Below, piece after piece: positions 1-9,004 of a stretch of DNA of 64,000 nucleotides. The translations under genes and the position numbers were made by a program. Origin of the DNA: Roseovarius sp. (GTDB lineage: Bacteria > Pseudomonadota > Alphaproteobacteria > Rhodobacterales > Rhodobacteraceae); assembly GCA_027493545.1 (NCBI GenBank), contig JAOSKR010000002.1, positions 248,001 to 312,000 of the forward strand, read 5' to 3'. How positions within the stretch are numbered: position 1 is the first letter of the stretch; each line of letters starts with the position of its first letter. Under the pieces are notes generated by a model. It saw only the letters and a program-made list of their open reading frames with translations. It did no database searches and had not been told where the DNA came from.

Positions 1-1
1 G

Positions 2-1106
2 CCGCACCCGCGCGCCACGCTCCGCCTTTTTCGGTCAGGAGGCGGCCGAGACGGCCTTCCTGTCGGCCTTCGGGGTGGACCGGCTGCACCACGCCTGGCT
101 CCTGACGGGGCCGCGCGGCGTCGGCAAGGCGACGCTTGCCTGGCGGATCGCACGGTTCCTGCTCACCGCGCCCGAACCCGGCGAAGACGGGCTCTTCGGG
201 GCGCCGCCGCGGCCTGAAACGCTTGATGTGGCGCCCGATCACCCGGTTGCGCGCCGGATGCTGGCGCTGGCCGAGCCGCGGCTGCATCTGGTGCGCCGGG
301 GCGGCATGGGGCGCAGCGACACCGAGCGCGAAAAGGCGGTCGAGGAGGGCCGGTTTTCCGCCGACATCCGCGTCGACGAGGTCCGAAGGCTGGCGCGGTT
401 CCTGCACATGAGCGCCGCGGACGGCGGCCGGCGCGTCGTGATCGTCGACAGCGCCGACGAGCTCAACCCCGCCGCCGCCAACGCGCTCCTCAAGATGCTC
501 GAGGAGCCGCCCGCGCGCACCACGCTCCTGCTGGTGTCGCACCGGCCCTCGGGCCTTCTGCCGACGATCCGCTCGCGCTGCCGCGACCTGCGGCTGGCGC
601 CGCTCGGGGCCGGCGATCTCGCCGCCGCGCTGGCGCAGGCGGGCACCGACCCCGGCGACGACGCCGCCCGCCTGGCCGAGCTTTCGGGCGGCTCGGTGGG
701 CGCGGCGATGCGGCTGACAAGTCTCGGCGGGCTCGCGCTTTATGCCGAGCTTGTGGCGCTGATGGCCAGGCTGCCCGCGCTCGACCGTCCCCGCGCCATC
801 GCGCTGGCCGAGGCCGCCGCCGCGCGCGGGGCCGAGGACCGGCGCGACCTGCTTTTTCACCTCGTCGACCTGGTGCTCATCCGGCTGGCGCGCACCGGCG
901 CCACCGGCGCGCCCCCGCCCGAGGCGGCGCCGGGCGAGGCGGCGATGCTCGCGCGTCTCGCACCCGGTCCGGTTCGCGCCCGGGCCTGGGCGGCGCTGGC
1001 GGAGGAAGCGGGCGCGCGCATCCGCCACGGCCGGGCGGTCAACCTTGACCCCGCCGCGCTGGTGCTCGATACGGTCTTCAAGCTGCAATCCTGCGCCCGG
1101 ACCTGA
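2..1106 (+). CDS. holB: DNA polymerase III subunit delta' (5' end outside window, apparent frameshift)
   Basis: Clamp-loader subunit delta', which helps load the beta clamp at the replication fork. The Walker A loop GPRGVGKAT lies near nt 108-134, a DELN(P) segment follows, and the SRC motif of clamp-loader AAA+ proteins is at nt 573-581. The zinc-module cysteines of the E. coli protein are absent between the P-loop and the next helix. The start is upstream of the window. Nt 2-31 encode a delta'-like PHPRATLRLF in one frame and the protein continues as FGQEAAE in the next frame, so the T5 run at 27-31 probably has one T too many. The tatD gene follows after 6 nt, the usual order. Confidence 0.93.
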   Translation, partial: RTRAPRSAFFGQEAAETAFLSAFGVDRLHHAWLLTGPRGVGKATLAWRIARFLLTAPEPGEDGLFGAPPRPETLDVAPDHPVARRMLALAEPRLHLVRRGGMGRSDTEREKAVEEGRFSADIRVDEVRRLARFLHMSAADGGRRVVIVDSADELNPAAANALLKMLEEPPARTTLLLVSHRPSGLLPTIRSRCRDLRLAPLGAGDLAAALAQAGTDPGDDAARLAELSGGSVGAAMRLTSLGGLALYAELVALMARLPALDRPRAIALAEAAAARGAEDRRDLLFHLVDLVLIRLARTGATGAPPPEAAPGEAAMLARLAPGPVRARAWAALAEEAGARIRHGRAVNLDPAALVLDTVFKLQSCART

Positions 1107-1112
1107 GCCACC

Positions 1113-1904
1113 ATGACCGCCCCCGTCACCATCACCGACAGCCATTGCCATCTCGATTTCGACAGTTTCGAGGGCGAGCGCGATGAGATCGTTGCGCGTG
1201 CGGTGAAGGCGGGTGTGCGGCGGATGGTGACGATCTGCACGCGGCTTGCGAACGAGCCCCGGGTGCGCGCCATCGCCGAGGCGTATGATCCGGTCTTTTA
1301 TGCCGCCGGCACCCATCCGATGAGCGCCGCAGCGGAGCCGCTGGTCACCATCGACGAACTGGTGGCGCTGGCGCGTCATCCCAAATTCGTCGGCATCGGT
1401 GAAACGGGCCTCGACTATCACTACACCGCCGAGAGCGCCGAGGTGCAGCAAGAGAGCCTGCGGGTGCATGTCGCCGCTGCGCGCGAGACCGGCCTGCCGC
1501 TCATCATCCATGCCCGTGACGCCGACGCCGACATCGCCCGCATCCTGACCGAAGAGCACCGGAATGGCGCCTTTGGCTGCGTCATGCACTGCTTTTCGTC
1601 GGGGCGGGAACTGGCGCGCGCCGCGCTCGATCTGGGATTTTACCTGTCGATGTCGGGGATCGCGGCGTTCCCGGGGAGCGGCGAGTTGCGCGACATCTTC
1701 CGCGCCGCCCCGGTCGAGCGCATCCTGCTCGAAACCGACGCGCCCTATCTCGCCCCGCCGCCCCATCGCGGCAAGCGCAACGAGCCCGCCTATACGGTGC
1801 ATACCGGGCAGGTCGGGGCTGAAATCTTCGGCATGGACTGGCCTGATTTCGCGGCCCGGACCGAGGCCAATTTCGAACGGCTCTTTACCCGGGCGGTGAT
1901 GTGA
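1113..1904 (+). CDS. tatD: TatD family metal-dependent hydrolase
   Basis: 263-residue TIM-barrel hydrolase of the TatD/YcfH family, a divalent-metal-dependent DNase or phosphoesterase of the cytoplasm. Metal ligands are visible: the N-terminal HCH in DSHCHLDF (residues 11-13), the glutamate in GIGETGLDYH (around residue 95), a histidine in HARD, and the late aspartate in LLETDAPYL (around 210). Length is normal for the family. It starts with ATG 6 nt after holB. Its TGA overlaps the ATG of the next gene by one base (TGATG), so holB, tatD and the MBL hydrolase form one unit. The exact physiological substrate is not known. Confidence 0.93.
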   Translation: MTAPVTITDSHCHLDFDSFEGERDEIVARAVKAGVRRMVTICTRLANEPRVRAIAEAYDPVFYAAGTHPMSAAAEPLVTIDELVALARHPKFVGIGETGLDYHYTAESAEVQQESLRVHVAAARETGLPLIIHARDADADIARILTEEHRNGAFGCVMHCFSSGRELARAALDLGFYLSMSGIAAFPGSGELRDIFRAAPVERILLETDAPYLAPPPHRGKRNEPAYTVHTGQVGAEIFGMDWPDFAARTEANFERLFTRAVM

Positions 1905-2701
1905 TGGGCGAGACGCGCTTCACCATCCTCGGCTGCGGGTCGTCGGGCGGGGTGCCGCGGCTCGGCGGGCACTGGGGCGAATGCGATCCCGAAGACCCCA
2001 GGAACTGCCGTCGCCGCTGTTCGATGCTGATCGAGCGGAGCGGCGAGGGGGGCACGACAAGGGTGCTGATCGACACCTCGCCCGACCTGCGCGCGCAGTT
2101 GCTCGACGCGGGCGTCGGGCTGCTCGACGCGGTGGTCTACACCCATTACCACGCCGATCACGTGCACGGGCTCGACGATCTGCGGATGATCGTTTTCAAC
2201 CGCCGCGAGCGGCTGCCGGTCTGGGCCGACGGCGACACCCAGAACGTGCTCTATGCGCGCTTCGGATATGCCTTCATGCAGCCAGACGGCTCGCCTTATC
2301 CACCGATTCTGGACATGCACACCATAGACGGCGATGTCACCATCGACGGCGCCGGCGGCCCGGTCACCCTGCGCCCGATCCCGGTGCGGCACGGCTCGAT
2401 CGACGCGCTGGGCTTTCGGGTGGGCGATCTGGCGTATCTGCCGGACGTCTCGGAGATCCCGGAAACCAGCTGGCCGCTGCTTGCCGGGCTCGACTGCTGG
2501 GTGCTCGACGCGCTCCGGCGCGACCCGCACCCCACCCATGCGCACCTGGAAAGATCGCTCGGCTGGATCGCGCGCGCCGCGCCGCGCCGGGCGGTGCTGA
2601 CCAACATGCATATCGACCTCGACTACCAGACCGTGGCTGACGAAACCCCGCCGAACGTCACCCCCGCCTTTGACGGGATGGTGATCGCCTATCGGGACTG
2701 A
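1904..2701 (+). CDS. MBL-fold metallohydrolase (PhnP-like)
   Basis: 265-residue metallo-beta-lactamase-fold hydrolase of the PhnP/COG1235 type, related in fold to cyclic phosphodiesterases and tRNase Z. It opens with the family motif LGCGSSGGVPR and carries the zinc motif THYHADH about 80 residues in. Later histidines (VRHGSID, THAHLERS) and NMHID near the C-terminus fit further ligands. The ATG at 1904, translationally coupled to the tatD stop, is preferred to the GTG at 1901. No phosphonate genes are nearby, so a phn role is not supported. The holB-tatD-MBL order suggests a housekeeping function of unknown substrate. Confidence 0.85.
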   Translation: MGETRFTILGCGSSGGVPRLGGHWGECDPEDPRNCRRRCSMLIERSGEGGTTRVLIDTSPDLRAQLLDAGVGLLDAVVYTHYHADHVHGLDDLRMIVFNRRERLPVWADGDTQNVLYARFGYAFMQPDGSPYPPILDMHTIDGDVTIDGAGGPVTLRPIPVRHGSIDALGFRVGDLAYLPDVSEIPETSWPLLAGLDCWVLDALRRDPHPTHAHLERSLGWIARAAPRRAVLTNMHIDLDYQTVADETPPNVTPAFDGMVIAYRD

Positions 2702-2706
2702 CGCGC

Positions 2707-3636
2707 TTGCAGGCGCTCATCGGGGTCATCCTGCCGGTCTTTCTGGTGATCGGCTTTGGCTATCTGGCGGTCTGGCGGGGCTGGTTCAGCCCGGCCGGTG
2801 TCGACGGGCTGATGCGCTTCACGCAGAACTTTGCCATCCCCTGCCTGCTTTTCACCGCCATCGCCCGGCTCGATCTGGGGCAGAGCTTCGACTGGCGGCT
2901 CCTGGTCAGCTTTTACACCGGGGCGCTGTCGGGCTTCGTGCTGGGGCTTTTCGGGGCGCGGTATCTCTTTCGCCGCGACTGGGAAGACGCGGTGGTGATC
3001 GGTTTCTGCTGTCTTTTCTCCAACTCGGTGCTGCTGGGGCTGGCGCTGACCGAACGCGCCTATGGCACGGACGCGCTCGAGGCGAACTATGCCATCGTCG
3101 CGCTGCATTCGCCGTTTTGCTACGGTGTCGGCATCTCGGTGATGGAGGTGGTGCGCGCCCGCGGGCGGATGGGTGTCGCCGTCGCCGGGCGGGTGCTGAA
3201 GGCGATGTTCTCGAACGCGCTCATCCTCGGCATCGGCGCGGGCTTCGCGGTCAACCTCTCGGGGCTGCCACTGCCCGGCGTGCTCGACGATGCCCTCGAC
3301 ATGATGGTGCGCGCCGCCCTTCCGGCGGCGATCTTCGGCATGGGCGGAGTGCTGGCGAGCTATCGTGCCGAGGGCGATCTGCGCGTCGTCCTCTACATCT
3401 GCCTGATCTCGCTGGCGGTGCATCCAATGATCACGCGCGGGCTGGGGCTTGCCTTCGCGCTGCCGGTCGAGGCGACACGCTCGGCGGTGCTGACCGCGGC
3501 GATGGCGCCGGGGGTGAACGCCTACATCTTCGCCTCGCTCTATGGCCGGGCCACCCGGGTGGCGGCGACTTCGGTGCTGGTGGCCACCGCGCTGACCGTG
3601 GTGACGGCCTGGCTGTGGCTGGGGATATTACCATAA
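2707..3636 (+). CDS. AEC family transporter (auxin efflux carrier-like)
   Basis: 309-residue integral inner-membrane protein of the auxin-efflux-carrier/malonate-permease family, with about ten hydrophobic segments running the whole length. The N-terminus (LPVFLVIGFGYLA followed by an RF-Q-F-IPCLLF stretch) and the glycine/proline-rich crossover segment near the C-terminus (TAAMAPGVNAYIFAS) are typical. The likely start is TTG at 2707, five bases after the preceding stop, so it may be cotranscribed with the MBL hydrolase. The substrate cannot be told from sequence; family members export organic acids or small anions. Confidence 0.85.
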   Translation: MQALIGVILPVFLVIGFGYLAVWRGWFSPAGVDGLMRFTQNFAIPCLLFTAIARLDLGQSFDWRLLVSFYTGALSGFVLGLFGARYLFRRDWEDAVVIGFCCLFSNSVLLGLALTERAYGTDALEANYAIVALHSPFCYGVGISVMEVVRARGRMGVAVAGRVLKAMFSNALILGIGAGFAVNLSGLPLPGVLDDALDMMVRAALPAAIFGMGGVLASYRAEGDLRVVLYICLISLAVHPMITRGLGLAFALPVEATRSAVLTAAMAPGVNAYIFASLYGRATRVAATSVLVATALTVVTAWLWLGILP

Positions 3637-3672
3637 AGCGATCTGGACAGTAGATTCATCCACTGAAATAAC

Positions 3673-3701
3673 ACCGAATACTTCAGAATTCGCCATTCGG
3701 T
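3673..3701. terminator. Inverted repeat between convergent genes
   Basis: ACCGAAT (3673-3679) pairs with ATTCGGT (3695-3701) around a 15-nt loop in an unusually AT-rich gap between the convergent AEC transporter (+) and enolase-superfamily gene (-). Position suggests a weak bidirectional terminator. There is no clear T-run, so this is tentative. Confidence 0.3.
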
Positions 3702-3702
3702 A

Positions 3703-4935
3703 TCATAATTCCTTTGGCGGCGCGCCGCCGGCGAAGACGTTGCCGTTCACATAGTCGCAGGGCGCCTCCTGCATCTGCAGATGCAGCCCGGAGCCCGCGT
3801 ACGGGTGCGCGCGCGCCAGCGCCTCGTCGATCTCGATGCCGAGCCCCGGTGCCTCGGGCGGGGTGATGAAGCCGTTCTCGACCCGGATGGCTCCCCCGAT
3901 CAGCCGGTCGTGGAAATCGGTCTCGATGGTCTCGCACATCAGGCAATTGGGGATCGAGGCGGCGAGGTGGATGTTGGCGGCCCACTCAATCGGTCCGGCA
4001 TAGAGATGGGGCGCCACTTCGGCGTTGTAGACCTCGGCCATCGCGGCGATCTTGCGCGCCTCCCACAGTCCGCCCGCGCGCCCCAGCGCCGGCTGCAGGA
4101 TCGCCGCCGCGCCCGCGCGCAGGATGGGGGCGAATTCGGCCTTGGTGGTGAGCCGCTCGCCGGTGGCCACAGGGATGCGCACCCGCGCCGCCACCTGCGC
4201 CATCTGCGCGACGCAGTCGGGGGGCACCGGTTCCTCGAACCACAGCGGCGAGAACGGCTCGATCGCCTGGCCAAGCCGGATCGCGCCGGCGGTAGTGAAC
4301 TGGCCGTGGGTGCCAAAGAGCAGGTCGGCGCGCTCGCCCACCGTCTCGCGGATGGCGCGGCAGAAGGCCACCGATCGCGCGATGTCGGACATCGCCGGCA
4401 TGTGCCCGCCGCGGATGGTGTAGGGGCCGGCGGGGTCGAATTTCACCGCCGTGTATCCGCGGCGCACGCAATCGGCGGCACTCTCGGCGGCCATTTCGGG
4501 CGAGACCCAGAAATCGGGCAGGCGGTGGTGGGACAGGGGATAGAGATAGGTGTAGGCGCGGATGCGCTCGTTCATCCGCCCGCCCATCAGCGCCCAGACC
4601 GGGCGGCCCCGCGCCTTGCCGAGGATGTCCCAGCAGGCGATCTCGAGCCCGGAAAACGCGCCGATGACGGTGGGATCGGGGCGCTGGGTGAAGCCCGAGG
4701 AATAGGCGCGGCGAAACATCAGCTCGATGTTTTCGGGGTTCTCGCCCTGCATGTGGCGGGCAAAGACATCCTCGATCACCGCGCGCATAGCCTTGGGGCC
4801 AACAGCGGCGGCATAGCATTCGCCCCAGCCGGTGACGCCGTCATCGGTGACAAGCTTGACGAGGATCCAGTAGCGCCCGCCCCAGCCCGGCGCGGGCGGC
4901 GCGGTGACGATGATGTCGAGGTCTTGCAGCTTCAT
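3703..4935 (-). CDS. Mandelate racemase/muconate lactonizing enzyme family protein (sugar-acid dehydratase-like)
   Basis: 410-residue enolase-superfamily enzyme. The N-terminal capping domain is followed by the barrel with metal and acid/base residues: VKFDPAG, a THGQ segment in place of the HGR seen in some acid-sugar dehydratases, WFEEPVPPD, TGERLTTK, and a C-terminal APHLYAGPIEWAANIH that resembles galactonate/gluconate dehydratases (PHxxxGPI). This points to dehydration of a sugar acid, but the substrate cannot be assigned. ATG at 4935 (MKLQDLDIIV) gives a normal-length family member; upstream codons in frame fall in the intergenic repeat. A zinc alcohol dehydrogenase lies upstream on the same strand, which fits a small catabolic cluster. 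Confidence 0.82.
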   Translation of the reverse strand: MKLQDLDIIVTAPPAPGWGGRYWILVKLVTDDGVTGWGECYAAAVGPKAMRAVIEDVFARHMQGENPENIELMFRRAYSSGFTQRPDPTVIGAFSGLEIACWDILGKARGRPVWALMGGRMNERIRAYTYLYPLSHHRLPDFWVSPEMAAESAADCVRRGYTAVKFDPAGPYTIRGGHMPAMSDIARSVAFCRAIRETVGERADLLFGTHGQFTTAGAIRLGQAIEPFSPLWFEEPVPPDCVAQMAQVAARVRIPVATGERLTTKAEFAPILRAGAAAILQPALGRAGGLWEARKIAAMAEVYNAEVAPHLYAGPIEWAANIHLAASIPNCLMCETIETDFHDRLIGGAIRVENGFITPPEAPGLGIEIDEALARAHPYAGSGLHLQMQEAPCDYVNGNVFAGGAPPKEL

Positions 4936-4960
4936 GCCAGGGGTCCCGTGCCCGGGGCGC

Positions 4961-5031
4961 GGATCGCGGAGCGATCCCGACGGGGTGGGGGCGCTGCCCC
5001 CACACCCCGGAGTATTTGCAGGAAAGATGAA
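4961..5031 (+). repeat. Composite intergenic element, copy A
   Basis: Two hairpins, GGATCGC/GCGATCC (4961-4977) and GTGGGGGC/GCCCCCAC (4985-5003), are followed by CCCCGGAGTATTTGC and AAAGATGAA (5023-5031). The same arrangement recurs at 10183, 23747, 30595 (-), 39163 and 42092. This copy is the exception in orientation: it lies on + while both flanking genes are on -. Its function is unknown. Confidence 0.7.
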
Positions 5032-5041
5032 ATCGCCTGGC

Positions 5042-6127
5042 TCATGGGAGGACGATGACGTTGCGCCGGGCATGGCCCGCACGGGTCGAGGCGATGGCCT
5101 CGTTGATCTCGTCGAGCCGCCAGCGCCGCGAGATCAGTTCGTCGAGCTTGAGCCGGCCTTGCCCGTAAAGGTCGATCATCCAGGGGATGTCGCGGGCGAT
5201 CACCACCTCGCCCATTTTCGACCCGATCATGCCCTGCCCGGCGGCGGCGAAACTGGCGGGTTCAAAAGTCGAGGTGGCGCCGGTCGCGGGCATGCCGACC
5301 ATGATCACCCGCCCGCCGCCGGCGAGATAGCGCGGCGCCTCGTCATAGGCGCGCGGTGCGCCGACGGTGACGAAGACCGCGTCCGCCCCGCGCCCCAGCG
5401 CCGCCTTGGCGGCCCGCCAGGGGGTGTCTTCGCTGGCCAGCACCCCGTCGGTGGCACCGAATTCGCGGGCATCGGCCAGTTTGTCGGCGGTCATGTCCAC
5501 CGCCACGATCCGCCGCGCCCCGGCAATGCGCGCGCCCTGGATGGCGTTGAGGCCGACGCCGCCGGCGCCGATCACCACCACGTCCTGACCGGCGCGCAGC
5601 CGGGCGGCGTTCACCACCGCGCCCACGCCGGTGATGACGCCGCAGGCCAGGAGGCTGGCAGCCGCCATGTCCATATCGTCGGGCAGCCGCACCACCTGGC
5701 TTTGGTCCACCACCACCTTTTCGGCGAAGGCGCCGCAGGCCATCGCCTGGTGCAGCGGGCCGCCCCCAATGGTCGAGAGCGGGCCGGCGTCGCCGTCATG
5801 GGGCGTCTCGCACCCCGTGGGGCGGCCCGAGGCGCAGCTGGGGCAGCGGCCGCAGGCGCGGATCAGCGTCACCACCACCGGATCGCCCGCCGAGAGCCCC
5901 GGAACCCCGGCGCCGAGCGCGGTGATCCGCCCCGCCGCCTCGTGCCCGTAGACGGCGGGCAAGGTGCCGCCCCAGGCGCCCTCGGCATAGGAGATGTCGG
6001 AATGGCAGATCGCCACCGCGTCGAGCGTCACCTCGATCTCGCCCGCCCGCGGCGCGCGCAGGCGCACATCCTCGACGACGAGCGGGCGGCCGAATTCGTG
6101 GCAGACCGCGGCCCGGATGGTTTGCAT
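5042..6127 (-). CDS. Zinc-dependent alcohol dehydrogenase (MDR family)
   Basis: 361-residue medium-chain dehydrogenase. The N-terminal catalytic domain has ICHSD (catalytic zinc Cys), GHEAAG, and the four-cysteine structural zinc lobe ACGRCPSCASGRPTGC. The Rossmann domain has GAGGVGLNAIQGA followed by the acidic VAVDMT that favours NAD. It resembles class III/aryl-alcohol-like dehydrogenases acting on an alcohol or aldehyde adduct. The ATG at 6127 follows a GGGAGAGGAGACACC ribosome-binding stretch on the minus strand. It is probably cotranscribed with the downstream enolase-superfamily gene despite a gap of about 100 bp filled by repeat copy A. Confidence 0.9.
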   Translation of the reverse strand: MQTIRAAVCHEFGRPLVVEDVRLRAPRAGEIEVTLDAVAICHSDISYAEGAWGGTLPAVYGHEAAGRITALGAGVPGLSAGDPVVVTLIRACGRCPSCASGRPTGCETPHDGDAGPLSTIGGGPLHQAMACGAFAEKVVVDQSQVVRLPDDMDMAAASLLACGVITGVGAVVNAARLRAGQDVVVIGAGGVGLNAIQGARIAGARRIVAVDMTADKLADAREFGATDGVLASEDTPWRAAKAALGRGADAVFVTVGAPRAYDEAPRYLAGGGRVIMVGMPATGATSTFEPASFAAAGQGMIGSKMGEVVIARDIPWMIDLYGQGRLKLDELISRRWRLDEINEAIASTRAGHARRNVIVLP

Positions 6128-6242
6128 GGTGTCTCCTCTCCCGCAGCTTGGCTGGTTCAGCCTGACCCGGTTTGCCGTCCGCCATCAAGCCTGAAAGCGG
6201 CCGGCATTGACCGGGGCGGCACGAACTGGCCAACCGGTTCCG

Positions 6243-7219
6243 TCACCCGAGCGTCTTCAGCGCCAAGCCAAAGGTGGCGGCATCGACATTGCCGCCCGAG
6301 ATGACGCAGATCACCGTCTCTCCGGCAATTTCGGACCCGTGAAAGAGTGCCGCCGCGAGCGCCACCGCGCCACCCGGTTCGGCCACCAGCTTGAGCCTTT
6401 GGTACGCCTCGGCCATGGCGCGCAGCACGTCGGTGTCGCCGACCGCCAGCCCCGGCCCGCAGAGCCGGGCGAGAATCGGAAAGGTGATCTCGCCCGGCAT
6501 CGGCGTCAGGATCGCATCGCAGAGCCCGCCGGCCTGTGATGCGTTGCCGAGGCGGCGCCCCGCCGCCAGCGAGCGCGCGGTGTCGTCGAAGTCCCGCGGC
6601 TCGACCGTGCGCACGCGCACCCCCGGCGCCTCGGCCTGAAGCGCCAGCGCGATGCCGGCACTGAGCCCGCCGCCGCCGCAGGGGACCAGCACCTCGGCCG
6701 TCTCGATGCCCAGCATCCGGGCCTCTTCGGCGATCTCGAGCCCGCAGGTGCCTTGCCCGGCGATCACCTGCGGCTCGTCATAGGGCCGGATCAGCGTGAG
6801 CCCTCGCTCCTCGACCAGTGCCGCGCCCAGCGCCTCGCGGCTCTGCCCGCCGGCGCGGTCGTAGAGCACCACCTCGGCGCCTTCGGTGCGGGTATTGGCG
6901 ATCTTGAGCGCGGGCGCGTCAGCGGGCATCACGATCACCGCCCTTGTGCCGAATTCGGCCGCCGCGCGCGCCACCCCCGGGCGTGGTTGCCGCTGGAATA
7001 GGCCAGCACGCCGCGGTCACGGGTTGGCGCGTCGAGCACCGAAAGCGCCGCGCGCGCGCCGCGATACTTGAAGCTGCCGGTGTGCTGCAGGCACTCGGAC
7101 TTGACCAGCACTTGCCGCCCGGCGATCGCGTCGAGAAAGGGCGAGGAGAGCAGCGGCGTGCGCCTTGCGTGGCCCTGAAGGCGCCGGGCGGCGGCGCGGA
7201 TCATGGCGATGTCGGTCAT
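6243..7219 (-). CDS. Threonine/serine dehydratase-like PLP enzyme (apparent frameshift)
   Basis: Fold-type II PLP enzyme of the threonine dehydratase/serine racemase group, deaminating a hydroxy amino acid to a keto acid. The PLP lysine is in HTGSFKYRGA, the substrate loop is SSGNHA, the phosphate-binding glycine loop is PCGGGGLSAG, and the C-terminal SGGN motif is present. The reading frame breaks after SSGNHARG: adding one base to the C5 run at 6974-6978 (G5 on the coding strand) restores GVARAAAEFGTRAV and gives 325 residues. ATG at 7219 overlaps the upstream hydrolase stop (ATGA). Serine racemase activity is an alternative. Confidence 0.85.
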
Positions 7220-8061
7220 CGGACAGCCTCCAGCACGGCGCGGATGGCCTTGAGCGCCGGGGGTTCGTCGAGAAACGGCACATGGCCCCGGTCGGGCACG
7301 GCCGTGGCGATCATCCCGGGATTGCGAGCCTGCATCCGCGCCTGGCAATCCGCCGAGAAGAGATCGGAATTGGCGCCCCGGATCGAGGCGAGCGGCAGGT
7401 CACTAAGCGCATCGAAGAACGGCCAGAGGTCTGGGGCCGGCTGAGGCGCGCCGGCGCCGGCGTCCGGGGTGGCCAGCGCCTCGCGCAGGCGCGCATCGTA
7501 GCGCAGCCCGATCCCGCCTTCTGGTTTTTCGAACCACATGAACCCGGCCTGCGCGCGCCAGCGCGCCAGGGGCACGCCGGGAAAATCGGCGGCGTGGGCC
7601 TGCATCAGCGCCTCGGCGGCGGCATCGAGATCGGTCGCGGGCGGGGCGCGGCCGACATAATCCATGATCCGCGCCAGCCCCGCCTCGGCCAGTTCGGGGC
7701 CGATGTCGTTGAGCACCACGCCCGCCAGCCGGTCGCGATGCGTGGCCGCCAGCGTCATGGCGATGAGCCCGCCGCGCGAGGTGCCGATGATCACCGCGCG
7801 ATCGAGCCCGAGATGGTCGAGCAGTTCGACCGCGTCCAGACCCTCGCGCGGGATCGAATAGCTCTGCGGGTCGGCGGCGTGGTCGGACCGGCCGCGGCCG
7901 CGGTAATCGAGGCGGATCAGACGGGTGTCGGCAACATGCGGGGCCAGCCAGGTGAAATCGGCGCCGTTGCGGGTGAGACCGGCGAGGCACAGCACCGGCG
8001 CGCCGGTGCCCGCGTCCTCGAAATGCAGGCCGAGCCCGTCGGAGGTGGTAAAGCGCGGCAT
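7216..8061 (-). CDS. Alpha/beta hydrolase
   Basis: 281-residue single-domain alpha/beta hydrolase. The oxyanion region is CLAGLTRNG, the nucleophile elbow is GTSRGG (Ser near residue 97), an acid is supplied after strand 6, and the catalytic histidine lies in PDRGHVPFLDEP near the C-terminus. No signal peptide is present, so it is cytoplasmic. It sits in a tight minus-strand operon: the haloacid dehalogenase stop overlaps its ATG (TGATG), and its own stop overlaps the dehydratase ATG. Substrate unknown; ester or lactone hydrolysis alongside dehalogenase and dehydratase functions would be reasonable. Confidence 0.87.
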   Translation of the reverse strand: MPRFTTSDGLGLHFEDAGTGAPVLCLAGLTRNGADFTWLAPHVADTRLIRLDYRGRGRSDHAADPQSYSIPREGLDAVELLDHLGLDRAVIIGTSRGGLIAMTLAATHRDRLAGVVLNDIGPELAEAGLARIMDYVGRAPPATDLDAAAEALMQAHAADFPGVPLARWRAQAGFMWFEKPEGGIGLRYDARLREALATPDAGAGAPQPAPDLWPFFDALSDLPLASIRGANSDLFSADCQARMQARNPGMIATAVPDRGHVPFLDEPPALKAIRAVLEAVR

Positions 8062-8744
8062 CAGGCCGCGAGCCCCGGGATGCCGGAGAGGTCATCGAGC
8101 AGGACGCCGGGCCGGCCCGGCAGCCGATCCACCGGCTCGCCCGCGCGGTTGACCCAGACGGTGGCAAACCCGTAATCCGCCGCGGCGGCCACGTCCCATC
8201 CGTTCGATGAGACGAAAAGCACCTCGCCGGGCGCGCAGCCGAAGCGCGCACCGACCATGTCGTAGACCGCGCACGCCGGCTTGAAGACGCCCACGGTTTC
8301 GACCGAAAGCACGTCGTCGAGATGCGCGCCGATGCCCGCCGACGCCACCGCCGAGGCCAGCATGTCGGGCGAGCCGTTCGAGAGAATCGCGGTGGTCTTG
8401 CCGTGTTCGTGGAGGATTTTCAGCATTCCCGGCACTTCCGGATAGGCGTCGAGTTCGCGGTAGAGCTGCAGGAGCCGGGCGCGAAGGTCGGCGTCGTCGT
8501 CGAGGCCCTCGGCCTCGAGCGCCCAGTCGAGCGCGTCCTGCGTCACCGACCAGAAATCAGTATGCCGGTCCATCACCGCGCGCAGCCAGCTGTATTGCAG
8601 CTGCTTGAGCCGCCACTGCGCCGCGATGGCGGGCCAATGGCGGGCAAAGCGCTCGCGTCCGGGCTCGGCAGCGGCGCGCCGGGCGGCGGCGCTGACGTCG
8701 AAAAGCGTACCGTAGGCGTCGAAGATGCAGGTGGTGATGGTCAT
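8061..8744 (-). CDS. Haloacid dehalogenase type II (HAD superfamily)
   Basis: 227-residue HAD hydrolase of the L-2-haloacid dehalogenase type. Motif I FDAYGTLFD supplies the nucleophilic Asp; motif II is LSNGSP; the lysine is in GVFKP; and FVSSNGWDVAAA is the diagnostic type II segment near residue 175. Reaction: inverting hydrolysis of a short 2-halo acid to a 2-hydroxy acid, although many homologues have other or unknown substrates. ATG at 8744 is preceded by a strong GAGGAGG on the minus strand, spacing 5, which decides the start over longer in-frame options. It is the first gene of a three-gene operon with the hydrolase and dehydratase. Confidence 0.88.
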   Translation of the reverse strand: MTITTCIFDAYGTLFDVSAAARRAAAEPGRERFARHWPAIAAQWRLKQLQYSWLRAVMDRHTDFWSVTQDALDWALEAEGLDDDADLRARLLQLYRELDAYPEVPGMLKILHEHGKTTAILSNGSPDMLASAVASAGIGAHLDDVLSVETVGVFKPACAVYDMVGARFGCAPGEVLFVSSNGWDVAAAADYGFATVWVNRAGEPVDRLPGRPGVLLDDLSGIPGLAA

Positions 8745-8898
8745 GGCGGCCTCCTCGCGCCGCAGAGTGGCACGGGTTGGCGGCACGGAACAGCCCCTTG
8801 GCGAATCGTGCGCCGCCCGCGCCGCTCGTCCGTCCGGACGGGGTTTCCCGTGAAAAGGGCCCGGCAGGGGGCCGACAGGTGGCGGCGGGTACAAGGGT

Positions 8899-8927
8899 TT
8901 GCAATCCGCCGATTCGCTTGTTAGCCT
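8899..8927 (+). promoter_or_regulatory. Candidate sigma-70 promoter of the FKBP gene
   Basis: TTGCAA (8899-8904) and TAGCCT (8922-8927) are separated by 17 bp, about 75 bp upstream of the FKBP start codon, in the gap between the divergent dehalogenase and FKBP genes. Only the match to consensus spacing supports this. Confidence 0.35.
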
Positions 8928-9004
8928 TTTTCCCATGCGCTCAAGCACCCGCGTCGCGCGCGGCCTTGAAAATTCACCCCCCCAGAAAACAGATCGGAAC
9001 CTTC

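Noticed and set aside
1904..2701. PhnP-type phosphonate cluster
   Set aside because: Only the fold matches; no phn genes lie nearby.
4984..5003. GC hairpins as a CRISPR or attachment site
   Set aside because: No spacer-repeat periodicity, no integrase or cas genes, and the stems differ between copies.
3781..5058. Long open frames opposite the enolase-superfamily and other genes
   Set aside because: Shadows of high-GC coding sequence on the opposite strand, rich in Arg/Pro/Gly/His with no recognisable domains.
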